NCBI GenBank assembly: GCA_937884235.1
Contig: CALGBT010000755.1
Location: forward strand, 1 to 6,989
DNA: 6,989 nucleotides
Source: an uncultured Pseudomonadota bacterium
Lineage (GTDB): Bacteria; Myxococcota_A; UBA9042; CAIXZC01
Direction: 5' to 3'
Shown: positions 1 through 6,157 of the stretch, piece after piece
Layout of the letters: every line of letters starts with the position of its first letter
Position numbering within the stretch: the first letter of the stretch is position 1
The notes under the pieces: generated by a model
The model's input: only the letters and a program-made list of their open reading frames with translations
Told to the model about the DNA's origin: nothing
Databases searched by the model: none
Translations under genes and position numbers: made by a program

Positions 1-24
1 GAAAAAGGACCTCCGAGAACGGAG
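1..24 (-). terminator. Weak candidate terminator at the end of the DGR unit
   Basis: On the minus strand, CTCCG-TTCT-CGGAG (24-11) is followed after four bases by five T residues (6-2). The stem is only 5 bp and the T-run is displaced, so this is a marginal intrinsic terminator. Its position is reasonable for ending the HRDC-avd-RT-TR transcript. Confidence 0.3.
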
Positions 25-255
25 AAAGTTCGCAGCCCAGACCCGTTTCCTCCACTAAGTGTAAGACCCTGAACCGCTCTTGGCGGTCAGGGCCACCTCA
101 CACCACCACACCACCAAGACACGCATCTCGGCCTGGAATCAAGCCGATTTGCGCTTCTCGCCTTCCACCAAGACCCCCAGGAAAACGGACACACCCCTTC
201 CAGGCTGATCGTCATCAAGCCCGTTTTGGCCCAATTCTCTCTCTCTTTCTCTGTG

Positions 256-281
256 ATTTCGGACACGGTCCGAAATTTCGG
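256..281. repeat. Overlapping perfect hairpin and palindrome
   Basis: ATTTCGGAC (256-264) and GTCCGAAAT (268-276) form a 9-bp stem with a 3-nt loop, and CCGAAATTTCGG (270-281) is a perfect 12-bp palindrome sharing the right arm. The two structures exclude each other. No T-run follows on either strand, so an intrinsic terminator is unlikely. The function is unknown; it may be a 3' boundary structure of the TR transcript or a protein-binding site. Confidence 0.5.
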
Positions 282-429
282 CCACCCTCCCGGAGAGCCG
301 TTTTGCCCAGTATCCATACGGGTCAGAGCCACTTTTTACCACTGTCGCATTTTGCATCAGGTTCGATTCCCGCGATGTCGGGATTGTGCCATGGCAGAAA
401 GGGGGTCCGAATTGGAAAAGAGGCTTGGC

Positions 430-581
430 GACTGCTCCGAAGAGGTGCCGCCACAAATGGCGACACCCCCACGGAGACTGCTCTTCGTCTGGACCAGAGT
501 CCAGCACGGGACGGAAGGCTCTGGTCACGGCTGGCACGGAGACTGCGTCCGTAAAGACAGTCTGTCTGGCGATGCCGTGAG
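430..581 (-). ncRNA. Structured TR 3' flank, candidate DGR spacer RNA
   Basis: The ~150 nt directly 3' of the TR on the transcribed strand contain clustered inverted repeats. They are: 444-453/458-467 (10 bp, 4-nt loop, fully paired only in the minus-strand RNA, where its one non-Watson-Crick pair is G-U); 492-499/519-526 (8 bp, GACCAGAG/CTCTGGTC); 525-531/574-580 (7 bp, partly exclusive with the previous one); and 536-540/548-552 (5 bp). CTGCTCC at 432-438 can also pair with GGAGCAG at 584-590 inside the TR end. In BPP-1 a ~140-nt RNA spacer 3' of the TR is needed for priming cDNA synthesis; this region has the equivalent position. The functional role is inferred. Confidence 0.5.
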
Positions 582-706
582 CTGGAGCAGCGGAAGCCAA
601 GGTTGTTGTCGCTATCCGACGGGTTGTCGTCGTTGCGATTCGATGCGCGGAGGTTGTCGTCGTTGTTGTCGAAGCTGCCGCCGCGTTTCACCCGGTTGGA
701 GCCGCT
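582..706 (-). repeat. DGR template repeat (TR)
   Basis: The template copy of the 125-bp repeat, read on the minus strand and lying 57 nt beyond the RT stop codon. It has 33 adenines, concentrated in eight AAC codons and one AAT at positions matching the variable residues of the target. AAC cannot become a stop codon when its adenines mutate. Conceptual translation shows the framework RGGSF, LRAS and LGFRC with Asn/Asp in between. It differs from the VR at 19 positions, 14 on adenines. It should act as RNA; the open frames crossing it (323-760, 139-600) are not supported as genes. Confidence 0.95.
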
Positions 707-763
707 GGTGCCTACCGCCCACTGGATACTATCCTGCAAGCAGGGAAAGGGGGTTGTCAACGA

Positions 764-1831
764 TCATTGCCGCCTCCCACAAAATTGCGACGGCTGCAGA
801 GCCAGGAGACTGCGTCTCAGGCTGAGGGTGTTCGCATGGGCCACGTGGCCGCAGAGACTAGCGGCCCGAGCAACCTCGTTCTCATCGGCCAGGAGTGTCG
901 AGTTCGCCCGGGCAATACTCCAACGCAACTTGCGCACAAAGCGCTGCTTCGACTGATGGTCAAGTCGCACGTGCCCCGGGAAAATCCGAAATCCCAGCCA
1001 GGGGATCCCCTCGGTAACGGGTGCCAGTACTGTGGCTCGGGCCTTGATAGTCAGGCAAAGCCTCTCTGCTGCAAACTGCTTGATGAAGCCTTCGGCGGCC
1101 CACAGAGCACGTTTGTCGTCGCCGAACAGGAGTTGATCGTCCATGTAGCGCAGGTATCCATGGACACCGGGCAATTGGACCACAAGATGATCAAGAGAGT
1201 CCAAATAGACATTGGCCCAAAACTGGCTGGTCAAATTGCCGATGGGGAGGCCGCGGCGCTCCTCGGGGGCGATACCGGGCACCCGTGCTTGCCGCATCAA
1301 AATGTCACAGAGCCACAAGATACCCTCGTTGCCGATCTCCCTGGAAAGCAATTCCAGAAGTACCTCGTGTCGGATGCCGTCGAAGTACTTCGTGACGTCC
1401 AACTTCAGAAAGTAACGGCAGCGTTTGGCTTCCTCCTGGGCCCGGGCGAGGGCCGCATGGGTGCCCTTTCCGATTCTGCACGCATAGGAAGTTTCGATGA
1501 ACCGGTCCTCGAATACGGGTTCCAGCGCAGCGACCAAGCTGTGGTGCACAATCCGGTCGCGGAAACTGGCCTCGGACACCACCCGTTCTTTTGTGGTGCG
1601 GAGCCTGAAGTACCGATAGGGATCCGGCCGGTAGGCCCGAGTTCGTATCTCATCTGACAGGCGCAGCAGATTGGTTTCCAGGCCCAGATAGAACGCGGGT
1701 TCCCCGCCCTTGCCGCGCTTCGCACGGCGGGCCTTGCGGAAACCGGACAGCAGAGAAGCGAACGCATATACGTCTTCGAAGCTCGGGTGCCGTCCTTCGA
1801 CATCAGCGCGTCCTCTGTGCTTACTTGGCAT
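764..1831 (-). CDS. DGR reverse transcriptase
   Basis: A 355-residue retron/group-II-like reverse transcriptase of the DGR clade. It copies the TR RNA into cDNA with frequent misincorporation opposite adenines. Visible motifs in order: FRKARRAKRGKGG (about 31-43, typical DGR N-terminus), the fingers region YFRLRTTKERVV (about 74-85) and RDRIVHHSL, palm motif LKLDVTKYFDGI with catalytic Asp145, motif 4 IGNLTSQ (197-203; the SQ form marks DGR enzymes, whereas many other RTs have QG), and catalytic YMDD (229-232). A basic thumb region follows, ending near GHVAHANTLSLRR. There is no maturase or endonuclease domain and no frameshift; the length is normal for the family. ATG 1831 overlaps the avd stop by 11 nt and has only a weak upstream GGTGG, consistent with coupled translation. 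The template repeat begins about 57 nt after its stop, so a read-through transcript could supply both RT and template. Confidence 0.97.
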   Translation of the reverse strand: MPSKHRGRADVEGRHPSFEDVYAFASLLSGFRKARRAKRGKGGEPAFYLGLETNLLRLSDEIRTRAYRPDPYRYFRLRTTKERVVSEASFRDRIVHHSLVAALEPVFEDRFIETSYACRIGKGTHAALARAQEEAKRCRYFLKLDVTKYFDGIRHEVLLELLSREIGNEGILWLCDILMRQARVPGIAPEERRGLPIGNLTSQFWANVYLDSLDHLVVQLPGVHGYLRYMDDQLLFGDDKRALWAAEGFIKQFAAERLCLTIKARATVLAPVTEGIPWLGFRIFPGHVRLDHQSKQRFVRKLRWSIARANSTLLADENEVARAASLCGHVAHANTLSLRRSLLALQPSQFCGRRQ

Positions 1832-2180
1832 TCGTCTTCATCCACCCGCCCAAAATTCGCCCAGCCTCGTCCATTCGCCTGGCTGCCTCCTCGTACTGGC
1901 CATCTGACCACAGCCGCAGTTCGTGGCACAACCGGGCCAGCACTCGAAGCCGGTTCAGGCCGTCATTCACCTTTGACAGTGCCGCGGTCCGGTGCTTCGA
2001 GTACGCCGCGGTCGTCACCCCCTCCAGAATCTCCAGCGTGGTGTTCTCGACGTGGTTCGTCAGCGAGTGCCGGAAGCGTTTCGGGAATCGCGCCGTGCGT
2101 TCCAGCATCCACTTCGTCGTGCTCATCCATCGCTCGAACAGGATCAGGCGGTCCGGCATCGGACCCTGGCATTCGACCAT
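1821..2180 (-). CDS. avd: Avd-like DGR accessory variability determinant
   Basis: A 119-residue, probably all-helical protein. Avd proteins are four-helix bundles that form pentamers, bind the DGR reverse transcriptase and template RNA, and are needed for mutagenic cDNA synthesis (shown for BPP-1 bAvd). Here the basic, amphipathic helices and the C-terminal signature EEAARRMDEAGRILGGWMK fit that family. Length is close to the usual ~120-130 residues. The frame is open upstream to 2474, but ATG 2180 is chosen because GGAGG sits 6 nt before it and because upstream codons overlap the HRDC domain in another frame. A second in-frame ATG at 2159 would give 112 residues. The stop at 1821 overlaps the RT start by 11 nt, so the two are probably translationally coupled. 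Third codon positions are strongly G/C in this frame, supporting it as the coding frame in the overlap with HRDC. Confidence 0.9.
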   Translation of the reverse strand: MVECQGPMPDRLILFERWMSTTKWMLERTARFPKRFRHSLTNHVENTTLEILEGVTTAAYSKHRTAALSKVNDGLNRLRVLARLCHELRLWSDGQYEEAARRMDEAGRILGGWMKTNAK

Positions 2181-2664
2181 GCAGCACCTCCAGCAACTCC
2201 TTCCCATGCTTCGCCACCCGCTTAGCGCCAAAGCCCTTGATGGCCTGTAGCGCCTGCAAAGTCCGGGGGGCACGGCGGCACAGCTCCATCGCCTGCCGGT
2301 TCGTGCAAAGCACGAAATGGGGCACCCCTTCCCGTTTGGAGGCTTCTCGGCGCCAATCGATGATCCGCTGGTACCGCGCCCGCTCCGTCTCGTCAAGTTC
2401 GGACAGCAGCGCGGCAAAGGCCGCACTCGATGACCCAGCGGGTTGTGACGGTGACTTGCCTGGAGAAGTCGCAACGTCCACCCCCGCCAGGGTCCGGGTT
2501 TCCAGATACACCGACCAGAACGGACGACCGCCCTGAATAAAGAACTGCGGCTCCGCCCGCAGCAGTTCCCGATCCGCCAAATACTCCCGCAGCACCGAAT
2601 CGTCGAACATTCCCGCAGCCGAGTCCCAGCCGATCGTCAGGATTCTCGCTTCTACGACTGCCAT
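1963..2664 (-). CDS. DGR-associated HRDC-domain protein
   Basis: A 233-residue open frame. The N-terminal part (about 1-60, with FDDSVLREYLADRELL and PFWSVYLETRTL) matches the N-terminal module I recall from DGR-linked HRDC proteins. A linker rich in Ser and Pro follows (about 62-80), then an HRDC domain (about 84-163) whose C-terminal helices include LQAIKGFGAKRVAKHG. HRDC domains bind nucleic acid in RecQ helicases and RNase D. Genes of this type recur beside DGR reverse transcriptases as accessory factors, so a role in handling template RNA, cDNA or target DNA is inferred. ATG 2664 has GGAG 4 nt upstream. The avd start and its GGAGG site lie inside the last HRDC codons, and the final ~70 residues are an overlapping-frame reading of avd, so the functional protein may be essentially the first ~163 residues. 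The unusually long overlap could be natural or reflect a lost stop codon. Confidence 0.85.
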   Translation of the reverse strand: MAVVEARILTIGWDSAAGMFDDSVLREYLADRELLRAEPQFFIQGGRPFWSVYLETRTLAGVDVATSPGKSPSQPAGSSSAAFAALLSELDETERARYQRIIDWRREASKREGVPHFVLCTNRQAMELCRRAPRTLQALQAIKGFGAKRVAKHGKELLEVLHGRMPGSDAGPPDPVRAMDEHDEVDAGTHGAIPETLPALADEPRREHHAGDSGGGDDRGVLEAPDRGTVKGE

Positions 2665-2960
2665 GTCACTCCGCGCTTCGGAACATCAGATCGCATCTCA
2701 TACGCGGCCCTTCGACTCGCTATCGCTCGCTCAAGGCTGACCAGGGCTCTGCCCTGGACCCGCCGGAGTCTACCCTGAGCAACGTCGAAGGGCTTGCGCT
2801 CCGGCAAATCTCCCTCGGTTTCGCTACGCACCTCGGTCGTTTGCCTACGCCTGTCCTGAACCTGCCGAAGGGCTACATTTACGGCTCCTGCCAGTAGAAC
2901 AGAGGAACCCTCCTTCGCTAAAGCTATGGAGGGCAGGCAGAACCTCAGTGGAACGAAAGC
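2665..2960. repeat. Palindrome-rich intergenic region between the target gene and the DGR accessory genes
   Basis: About 300 bp without a convincing gene. It holds a perfect 7-bp hairpin with a 3-nt loop (2741-2757, CCAGGGC/GCCCTGG); a 7-bp stem GCCGGAG (2762-2768) / CTCCGGC (2799-2805) around an inner CCCT/AGGG pair; a 10-nt inverted repeat GCCCTTCGAC (2707-2716) / GTCGAAGGGC (2784-2793); a degenerate second copy of the CCTGA...CGAAGGGCT motif (about 2854-2874); and CCCTCC...GGAGGG arms near 2908-2933. These resemble the dispersed REP-like repeats found between genes in many GC-rich bacteria; that resemblance is from memory. A promoter for the HRDC-avd-RT genes may lie here, but I could not pick convincing -10/-35 boxes. 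Confidence 0.55.
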
Positions 2961-2989
2961 TCCGAATAGTGCTCGGACCACTATTCGGA
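2961..2989 (-). promoter_or_regulatory. VR-adjacent hairpin/cruciform
   Basis: A perfect 11-bp inverted repeat (2961-2971 TCCGAATAGTG, 2979-2989 CACTATTCGGA) with a 7-nt loop lies one base beyond the IMH-like element. It contains the target gene's stop codon (2981-2983). In BPP-1 and other DGRs a hairpin just 3' of the IMH is required for efficient retrohoming, so this is most likely the DGR target-recognition structure. It has no following T-run and does not look like an intrinsic terminator. No such 11-bp hairpin follows the TR, as expected for a signal that marks the recipient. Confidence 0.8.
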
Positions 2990-5900
2990 CCTGGAGCAGC
3001 GGAAGCCAAGCCTGCCGTCGCTATACGACGGGAAGCCGTAGCCGCGACTCGATGCGCGGAGGTAGTCGTCGTAGTTGTAGAAGCTGCCGCCGCGGTCAAC
3101 CCGGTAGGAGCCGCTATTCGGACCTTGCGGATTATTCGCTGGGGAGCTTTGGTAGTAGCCACTATCATACCAATCGGCCACCCACTCCCACACGTTCCCT
3201 GCCATGTCGCACAACCCGTAGGGGCTGTCGCCTACCGGTGACTTCGAACACACTGGCCAGGTACTGCCAGTCCCGCAACCATTTCCCCCATCATCCATCA
3301 CCGCATAATCACAGGTCGCCGTCGCATTGCCCCACGGGTACTTCCGCCCATCCGTGCCCCTCGCGGCCTTCTCCCACTCCGCCTCCGTCGGCAAGCGCTT
3401 CCCAGCCCACGCACAGAACTCATCCACCTGATACCACGTCACACAGTTCACTGGGTGCGAACCCTTCCCGGCCACTCCCCAGTTGCAGTACGAAGAGCTA
3501 GTACTCGCGGCCGTGCAGGCACCCGCACTCACGCACGCTGAATATGCATCCACAGTCACTTCCGTACGATCAATGTAATAAGCGTCCAAGTAGACCTCGT
3601 GGTACGGGTACTCGTTGCTGTCGCAATCGTCGTCCACCGCCTCATTGCAGCCCATCCAGAAGGTGCCCGCAGGAATCAAGACTTCATCCCCGCAGTCGGG
3701 CCAACAACTGTCTGCCTCACACTGTCCCAGGGTCTGGTTGCAGACCTCACCAGCGCCGCAACCGCCGCAGTTACTGCCGCAGCCGTCCGGGCCGCACTCC
3801 TTGCCGGCGCAGTCTGGGATGCATTCTGTGCAGTCCGCCGGGCAGGAGTCCTGTGTCTCTCCATCGTCGCAGGTCCCGTTGCCGCACAATGTGGGGTTGC
3901 TGCAAGTCTGGGAGATCGTCAGTCGATAGGCGTTCCGGACTGCGGGGTAGGCTCCCTGCACTCGGATGGCCAGGTAGGAGGCTTTGTCGAATACGTGCGC
4001 TACTTGCGCATAGCCTCCTTCCCCCTGTACGGAACCGAGTGCCTCGTCAAAGGCCAGGAGTTCGACGGACAACTCGCCATGCAGGCCGGCGGCGGAAACC
4101 ACATAGTCCGCCAGGACAGTGACAGTGCAAGACAAGCCCTCGATGCCTGCTCCGTTGACCCAGAACCAGTCTACGTCTCCGGGACAAATCTCTGGGGTTT
4201 CGAGGACAGCCATACCGTTGTTCAAAGTCACATCCGTCGCCAGGGCTTCGATGTCGTTGTCTTCGTAGGGATCCGGTCGGCAGGGGTCCAACTTGTACTG
4301 GTCCGTCGAGTCGAAATCCCGCACCGTATCAAGTAGGTAGGCCATGGCGTACGCCGTCGAGATCACGGTCATTCCTGCATCGAACCACTTGAACGGAGAG
4401 AGCAGCTCCTTCCATATCGATTGGACGTTCTCCAATCCCTCACTGACCACGCTGGTGGAACTGAGCTTCAGGATCCACCTTACCGACTCCCAGAAGCTGG
4501 AACTGGTGCAGGCCTTCTCTACGACGTCCGACAGTGCCTGAAAGACGACTTCGAGGTCCATGTCGGAGTTGGCGACTGCAGTGATCAACTTCGTGATGGG
4601 GCCGCTGAGGACCTCCATGCCTACGTACAGTTCGCTCAGTTCCTGGACGCTCAGGTCCTCAAATACCTCGGCCCCGGCGGAAGCAGAGATGTCGATGTAG
4701 AGGGCCAGCAGAGGTAGGATGGCCTGCGTAGTGATCGTCAATCCTGCCGGGATATAGGCGTCGGTTGGCAGCGGCGTGGAGCCGAACGTGAATGCGTCCA
4801 GAGTCGCCCCGGCTTCGAAGAGAAACGGGAGGTCCTCAAGTTCTGTGTGCTTACAATCGAAGTGGGAGAGGTAGGCAGCGTCCAACGAGTCCCTCAACTC
4901 GGTCCAGAAGGTTTCGTCGCCCTCGCCGAAAGCCTGGTTCCATGCCGTCGAACCCACCGACTTCAGCAGATCCTTCAGCAGCTTCGAGACGCCCGGTACC
5001 TCGACTTTTCTGGGAGGCACGAGGCCCACCCACTGCTCGTCACTCAGGCCTGCGTTAAATATGAGGCTGACCCAGCGAGGCGCTCCATTGGTGATCCGAA
5101 GCGTCACTCGGTCCATGGCGTCGTTGAAGGTCGCCTGGATGTAGAGTCCATCCTCGTTGCGCCCATCCAGATCATAGAATGCGAAACTGACCTCGTCCGT
5201 CCCCGGCCAGTCCGGCGAGTAACAGGGGTCCAACGTCCCAGACTTGAAGGGTAGCGCATCGTTTTCCGACGGAAGTTCCAGAGACAGGACGAAGGTCCGC
5301 AAAGCGCTCACCAACTGGGCGTCTGGAGCAGCAATTGCCGAAGTATCCGCCGCCAGTTGCGTCGCCACCAGCGCTGCCAACGGTTCAAACTCGGGCCTGG
5401 ATTCCAGTTCAGCCAGCAGCAAAGCGTCCAGACGCTCGTCCCCAGTGAGGACTCCTGGCATCAACGCGACAAGAGCCAGGGCGGTCGAGCGAGGTGACAA
5501 CAGCGGATTAATCTGAATCAGATCCGGATGCTTGGGAAAGACGCTCATCAGGAACGGGACCCCATCCAACTCTGCGATGAGCAAGGCTGTGGCTTGCTCG
5601 TTCATGCGCAGCCTGAACCGACCGTCCGGTTCCATGTCCGCCTCTCCAAGAGCCCCTTTGACCACGATGTCATGCATGGACGCCGCAGAATTGGCGGGAA
5701 GTTGCACTCTTCCGGAATACAGCAGGGTCGAGATGGAAAGTCCGGCGAAATCCAAGGGTTGTTCATCGGTCGGCGGATCCAAGGTGACCACTGCATCCGG
5801 GTGAGCAGACGAATCTAGTTCAACCGCAACGTCCACCCCCAACGACGAGTCTTGGCTCTCCCCGATGTCCGTTTGCAGGACATCGTGAAACTCTGGACAC

Positions 5901-6157
5901 AGCCCATCGCTGCAGGGTCCTTCCTGGCAGGTTTCGGCAATGGCCCAGGTAAGGCGCTTCGGGTCGCTTTGACTCGCCTTGCACTCCAGCACTGAACGAT
6001 CGTCTGATGTGCATGTGCGCTGGCCCACAGCGGTGCATTGACCATTCTGATCCTCCCGGTCCGAACTCCCACAAGAGGCGAGCGAGCCGCAGAGGGTCAA
6101 AGCCAAAACAGGAACTAGTGCCCAGTAGTGATCAAAGCGGAACATCGCAGACCTCAT
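2981..6157 (-). CDS. DGR target: lipoprotein with C-terminal FGE/SUMF1 lectin-fold variable domain
   Basis: A 1058-residue surface lipoprotein diversified by the neighbouring DGR. A hydrophobic segment ends in the lipobox LASC (Cys29). Next come a Cys-rich module (about 41-87), a long region without recognised domains (about 90-635), a PPC-like beta domain (about 638-751, starting DPYEDNDIEA), two Cys-rich modules (about 758-776, CGNGTCDDGE; about 779-813, DCAGKECGPDGC), and an FGE-sulfatase/SUMF1 domain (about 826-1056). That domain shows IPAGTFWMG, KRLPTEAEWEKAARG, YPWGN, GLCDMAGNVWEWVADWY, RGGSF and LGFRC. Residues about 1015-1056 are the variable repeat. The fold is known as the variable scaffold of DGR targets such as TvpA of Treponema; I infer ligand binding rather than formylglycine synthesis. 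The frame opens upstream to 6328, but ATG 6157 (GGGAG 7 nt upstream) or ATG 6145 (GAGG 6 nt upstream, 1054 residues) puts the signal peptide at the N-terminus. Both overlap the end of the upstream lipoprotein gene, suggesting translational coupling. Confidence 0.93.
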   Translation of the reverse strand: MRSAMFRFDHYWALVPVLALTLCGSLASCGSSDREDQNGQCTAVGQRTCTSDDRSVLECKASQSDPKRLTWAIAETCQEGPCSDGLCPEFHDVLQTDIGESQDSSLGVDVAVELDSSAHPDAVVTLDPPTDEQPLDFAGLSISTLLYSGRVQLPANSAASMHDIVVKGALGEADMEPDGRFRLRMNEQATALLIAELDGVPFLMSVFPKHPDLIQINPLLSPRSTALALVALMPGVLTGDERLDALLLAELESRPEFEPLAALVATQLAADTSAIAAPDAQLVSALRTFVLSLELPSENDALPFKSGTLDPCYSPDWPGTDEVSFAFYDLDGRNEDGLYIQATFNDAMDRVTLRITNGAPRWVSLIFNAGLSDEQWVGLVPPRKVEVPGVSKLLKDLLKSVGSTAWNQAFGEGDETFWTELRDSLDAAYLSHFDCKHTELEDLPFLFEAGATLDAFTFGSTPLPTDAYIPAGLTITTQAILPLLALYIDISASAGAEVFEDLSVQELSELYVGMEVLSGPITKLITAVANSDMDLEVVFQALSDVVEKACTSSSFWESVRWILKLSSTSVVSEGLENVQSIWKELLSPFKWFDAGMTVISTAYAMAYLLDTVRDFDSTDQYKLDPCRPDPYEDNDIEALATDVTLNNGMAVLETPEICPGDVDWFWVNGAGIEGLSCTVTVLADYVVSAAGLHGELSVELLAFDEALGSVQGEGGYAQVAHVFDKASYLAIRVQGAYPAVRNAYRLTISQTCSNPTLCGNGTCDDGETQDSCPADCTECIPDCAGKECGPDGCGSNCGGCGAGEVCNQTLGQCEADSCWPDCGDEVLIPAGTFWMGCNEAVDDDCDSNEYPYHEVYLDAYYIDRTEVTVDAYSACVSAGACTAASTSSSYCNWGVAGKGSHPVNCVTWYQVDEFCAWAGKRLPTEAEWEKAARGTDGRKYPWGNATATCDYAVMDDGGNGCGTGSTWPVCSKSPVGDSPYGLCDMAGNVWEWVADWYDSGYYQSSPANNPQGPNSGSYRVDRGGSFYNYDDYLRASSRGYGFPSYSDGRLGFRCSRSE
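2991..3010 (-). promoter_or_regulatory. IMH-like element at the 3' end of VR
   Basis: Twenty bases at the 3' end of the VR are identical in the TR (582-601), and homology stops immediately beyond them. This is where the initiation-of-mutagenic-homing element sits in known DGRs, marking the site where cDNA is joined to the target. Its identity as an IMH is inferred from position and TR/VR identity. It lacks the long GC-only tract of the BPP-1 element. Confidence 0.65.
2991..3115 (-). repeat. DGR variable repeat (VR)
   Basis: A 125-bp segment at the 3' end of the lipoprotein gene, 106/125 identical to the template repeat at 582-706 with no gaps. It encodes the last part of the lectin-fold domain. 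Thirteen residues differ from the template's conceptual translation: N1018Y, K1021D, D1027Y, N1029Y, N1032Y, N1037S, N1039G, D1040Y, D1041G, N1042F, D1045Y, N1048G and N1049R. Fourteen of the 19 base differences sit on template adenines (33 adenines are available). The framework motifs RGGSF, LRAS and LGFRC are unchanged. The current VR is rich in Tyr and Gly, which is typical of a binding surface. Confidence 0.95.

Larger units (their letters stand above)
1..429. other. Distal TR 3' flank without a supported gene
   Basis: No open frame here has a recognisable domain or convincing start, and the longer ones run into the TR. Besides the hairpin at 256-281 it holds a CT-rich tract (about 235-252), a CCA/CAC-rich tract (94-120), two copies of CCACCAAGAC (111-120 and near 166-175), an imperfect stem CCCTGA-CCGC/GCGGTCAGGG (67-92), and a palindrome TGCCATGGCA (about 387-396). 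It may be part of a long TR transcript or the edge of the DGR cassette. Confidence 0.4.

Noticed and set aside
359..376. tRNA T-loop-like sequence GGTTCGATTCC
   Set aside because: The flanking T-stem pairs only at two positions and there is no acceptor, D or anticodon arm at the expected spacing.
139..600. 153-residue minus-strand open frame in the TR 3' flank
   Set aside because: It starts inside the TR end, has no recognised motif, and overlaps a region with many inverted repeats; better read as RNA.
323..760. Open frame across the TR on the minus strand whose product contains the template peptide
   Set aside because: It needs a TTG start in the RT-TR gap, has no visible signal or domain outside the TR, and its resemblance to the target is fully explained by the TR/VR repeat.
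226..825. 199-residue plus-strand open frame over the TR
   Set aside because: Antisense to TR and RT end, Cys/Arg-rich composition typical of a GC-rich shadow frame, no start signal.
767..1657. 296-residue plus-strand open frame antisense to the RT
   Set aside because: Shadow of the strongly supported RT; no recognisable motifs.
2652..2981. 109-residue minus-strand open frame in the intergenic region
   Set aside because: It starts at a GTG at the target's stop codon and encodes only palindromic repeat sequence; no domain visible.
3015..3683. Active formylglycine-generating enzyme
   Set aside because: The SUMF1-type fold sits at the end of a DGR-targeted lipoprotein and is being diversified; I see no pattern that clearly matches the catalytic Cys motif, and binding is the usual role of this fold in DGR targets.
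3544..4336. Long plus-strand open frames opposite the target gene
   Set aside because: Arg/Pro/Ser-rich shadow frames; the opposite strand carries conserved domains and a signal peptide.
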